Below are positions 5,952 to 7,874 of a DNA stretch of 7,874 nucleotides, in pieces. Source of the stretch: NZ13-RE01 sp049718665 (GTDB lineage: Bacteria > Dictyoglomota > Dictyoglomia > Dictyoglomales > Dictyoglomaceae); assembly GCA_049718665.1 (NCBI GenBank), contig JBNARO010000049.1, forward strand, positions 1-7,874, written 5' to 3'. Position 1 is the stretch's first letter. The number at the start of each line of letters is the position of its first letter. The position numbers and the translations under genes were made by a program. Below the pieces are notes generated by a model. That model ran no database searches. It saw nothing but the letters and a program-made list of their open reading frames with translations, and had not been told where the DNA came from.

Positions 5952-6907
5952 AAAAATGAAGAGTTTGAAGAAAAATTTGCGAAATACCATTCTACAAAAT
6001 ACGGAATTACATGTGTTAATGGTACTGCTGCCTTAGAGCTTTCCCTAAGAGCTATGGATATTGGACCTGGAGATGAGGTGATCGTTCCTGCATACACCTT
6101 TATTGCTACAGCAAGTTCTGTAATTACGGTAGGAGCAAAATTAGTTTTTGTTAATATTGGTCCTGAAAGAATTGAATTTGCAATAAGCGAAAGGACAAAG
6201 GCTATAATTCCTGTTCATATAGATGGTTGTCCTGCCAATATGGATAAAATATTAGATATTGCAAAAAGAGATAATCTTAAGGTTTTGGAGGATGCTGCCC
6301 AAGCTCATGGGGCTGAATGGAGAGGAAGAAAGGTTGGAGCATTAGGAAATATGGGAATATTTAGTTTTCAATCCTCAAAAAATATAAATGCGGAAGAGGG
6401 AGGAATTATTTTAACTAATGATGAAAAACTCGCAGAAAAAGTTTGGTCTTTAATGAATGTGGGAAGATCTAAAAAGGGAGAATGGTACATGCACTATATT
6501 ATTTCTGGAAATTATAGGATGACAGAATTTCAGGCAGGAATTTTATTAGTCCAAATGAAAAGATTGGAAGAGTTAATGAAAAAGAGGGAAGAAAATGCAA
6601 GATATCTAACAGAAAGATTGAAAGAGATAGAAGGGATAGAGACTCTAACTCCTGATGAAGGTGTAACAAGACATGCTTATCATCTTATATATTTAAATAT
6701 AAATCTTCTTATTTTAGAGGCTTATCAAAGATGGACTTTGTTAAGGCAATGAATGCAGACGGAAAAGGCATGTACAGAAGAAGGAGTTTGGTTTTCTTAA
6801 ATGTTCTTTTAGGAGCAAAGGAAGATATGGATGATATTATAACTGCTATAAAGAAGATTCAAGAAAATGTAGATGAAATATTACCAAGAAAGGAGGCTAT
6901 AAAGTGA
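5952..6907 (+). pseudogene. DegT/DnrJ/EryC1/StrS aminotransferase, broken at several points
   Basis: The product would be a PLP-dependent sugar aminotransferase. The surviving frame opens at 5952 after a stop at 5949-5951 and reads EEFEEKFAKYHSTKYGITCV, which is normally about 30-40 residues into the protein, so the start is lost. Conserved parts include NGTAALELSLRA, GPGDEVIVPAYTFIATA, VLEDAAQAHGAEW (the PLP Asp) and FSFQSSKNINAEEGG, whose Lys (SSKN) forms the Schiff base. A segment is shorter than usual near VFVNIGPERIEFAI. A one-base loss near 6686 moves the frame to YIFKYKSSYFRGLSKMDF. Near 6757-6759 MNA jumps to TEKACTEEGVWFS, which skips tens of residues. A second one-base loss near 6798 leads to NVLLGAKEDMDDII and the stop at 6905-6907. 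The longest open part starts at ATG 6054 and ends at 6752. A function is very unlikely. Confidence 0.88.
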
Positions 6908-6930
6908 TCAATCCAAAGCTTCCTTATTAG
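6904..6930 (+). pseudogene. Possible start of a lost downstream gene
   Basis: AAGGAGG (6890-6896) stands seven bases before GTG 6904, which overlaps the aminotransferase TGA, a typical coupled start. The frame reads VINPKLPY and then meets TAG at 6928-6930. Beyond the stop it continues KETAKFHLPF for a while, but it runs into the 3' end of the oppositely oriented deacetylase gene. I read this as the stump of a gene that once followed in the same operon. The protein is not identified. Confidence 0.35.
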
Positions 6931-6947
6931 AAAGAGACAGCAAAATT

Positions 6948-7788
6948 TCATCTTCCTTTCTCTTTTACCACCTTTAAATGGAAAAGAGAAAAAAGAAACT
7001 TATTAATATAGCTTTTAGGATGACTCATTATTATGAGTCTGGCAAGGTTATTTTGCAATTTATTTAGGCTCATATTATAACTTCCTGCATTTATTCTTTT
7101 AACAAGGATATATTTAGAAGAATTCGAAGGCCTATTCACGCCCTTTTGAGTAGTATAAAAAAACTTCATATCCCAATTTTTTTGTAATTTCTAATACCTT
7201 TGAATTATAAGCTCCATAAGGAAAGCATAAATCTTTTACCTTTATATTTAAATTTCTCTCAAGAAGATATTTAGAATACCACAAATCCCATTCTACTCTT
7301 GATTCATATTCTTCTTCGCTTTCTTTATATCCAAAGGGCTCATATATTCTCCCTATAAGGGCAGGAGCATGACTAAAAATTCCTGTTCTTACTAACTAAT
7401 GGGAGTCATAAGAATGAGATCCAAAATATATAAGGTTGCTCTTAAGCATTTCTCTCATCTCATCCCAGCTAAGATGAGGAAAAGCTCCATTTTTACCTAC
7501 CTTAGAGACAATGATAAAATTTATTACAGGCACATGGTACTTTCTCAAAATAGGATATGCAATTTTGTAAAAATTCTCATACCCATCATCAAAAGTAATT
7601 AGTATAGCATTATCAGGAATATCTTCTTTCCCTTCCATAAACCTTCTAAAAAGCTCAGGAGTTATTGGATGAAATCCCATATTTTTCAAATATTCTATGT
7701 GTTCCTCAAAAAGCTTTGGAGAAAGACTTATGGGTCCTTTTATTTTTCCATCTACTGCATGATAAGTCAAGACAACGAATTGCCTCAT
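6948..7788 (-). pseudogene. Polysaccharide deacetylase (NodB-like), amber codon and frameshift
   Basis: The family removes N- or O-acetyl groups from polysaccharides using a bound metal. From ATG 7788 the frame reads MRQFVVLTYHAVDG, then ITFDDGYENF at residues 64-73 (motif 1, catalytic and metal Asp) and GSHSYDSH at 123-130, where H125 and H130 are spaced as in PgaB/IcaB-type enzymes. TAG at 7396-7398 follows directly. The same frame then continues cleanly with LVRTGIFSHAPALIGR and LCFPYGAYNSKVLEI (motif 3) to a stop at 7132-7134. In a run of seven T (minus strand, 7163-7157) removing one base gives EVFYTTQKGVNRPSNSSKY and runs to the TGA at 6948. The whole length is 279 codons plus one base, which fits a single +1 insertion. 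No Shine-Dalgarno or signal peptide is visible at this start. Either lesion could be a sequencing error; two together favour a real pseudogene. Confidence 0.85.
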
Positions 7789-7831
7789 AAAAAATCGATA
7801 TGAAAATGAAACACTGCCTCATATAAAAATC
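7781..7831. repeat. Imperfect direct repeat at the deacetylase start
   Basis: TGCCTCATAAAAAATC (7781-7796) recurs as TGCCTCATATAAAAATC (7815-7831), 34 bases apart and differing by one or two bases. The first copy contains the ATG of the deacetylase on the minus strand. It may be an old tandem duplication or a paired binding site in this divergent gene gap. Confidence 0.5.
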
Positions 7832-7850
7832 TACTTAAAAATTTTAAAAT

Positions 7851-7874
7851 AAAAAGGAGGAATTTTTTAAATGG
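7851..7874 (+). CDS. Start of an unknown gene with strong ribosome binding site (partial)
   Basis: AAAAAGGAGG (7851-7860) is a near-perfect Shine-Dalgarno, ten bases before ATG 7871-7873. The ribosome sites of the transporter operon look the same. Only the start codon and one further base lie in the window, so the product is unknown. The gene is divergent from the deacetylase. No clear -35/-10 pair could be picked in the AT-rich gap. Confidence 0.6.

Noticed and set aside
5690..5990. A true CRISPR array with several repeats and spacers
   Set aside because: Only one repeat copy is visible; neither flank at spacer distance holds another or a degenerate copy.
5903..6097. 64-residue minus-strand frame covering the CRISPR repeat
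   Set aside because: It is antisense to the aminotransferase remnant and reads through the repeat; no support as a gene.
7399..7602. 67-residue plus-strand frame
   Set aside because: It is antisense to the deacetylase region that carries the catalytic motifs.

Overview
The window is AT-rich bacterial DNA with strong Shine-Dalgarno sites (AAAAAGGAGG, TAAAAAGGAGGG), proteins rich in Lys, Glu and Ile, sugar-type ABC transporter genes and a GGGATTGAAAC-type CRISPR repeat. Together these suggest an anaerobic thermophile of the Dictyoglomus / Thermotogae / thermophilic Firmicutes kind. Dictyoglomus is my best guess, from general resemblance only; no marker gene settles it.

Layout. Positions 1-800 are mobile-element debris: the 3' end of a DDE transposase (+), then a decayed ISLre2-type (UPF0236) transposase (-) with two internal deletions and a long inverted repeat over its start. 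Positions 949-5722 hold one intact minus-strand operon, read from right to left: a GntR/UTRA regulator, a nucleoside phosphorylase, a secreted sugar-type binding protein, and two CUT1 permeases. It begins at a 32-bp palindrome that looks like the regulator's own operator. An internal terminator lies just after the binding-protein gene, and a final hairpin follows the last permease gene. Positions 5723-5914 are non-coding.

Positions 5915-7788 are a graveyard. A single 30-bp CRISPR repeat sits 7 bp before the first surviving codon of a DegT/DnrJ/EryC1-family aminotransferase pseudogene (+). That gene has lost its start, two single bases and an internal block. Convergent with it lies a polysaccharide deacetylase gene (-) broken by one in-frame amber codon and one +1 shift in a run of seven A/T bases. 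At the right edge a new plus-strand gene starts (ATG 7871) behind a very strong ribosome binding site.

How the genes work together. The operon reads as an uptake-and-cleavage module. A periplasmic or extracytoplasmic protein captures a solute, the two permeases import it using an ATPase encoded elsewhere, and the phosphorylase splits an N-glycosidic bond with phosphate. The regulator senses a ligand through its UTRA domain. Pairing a CUT1 (oligosaccharide-class) transporter with a nucleoside phosphorylase suggests a nucleoside or related N-glycoside as substrate. That is inference. The lone CRISPR repeat fused to a broken gene is the oddest element of the window.
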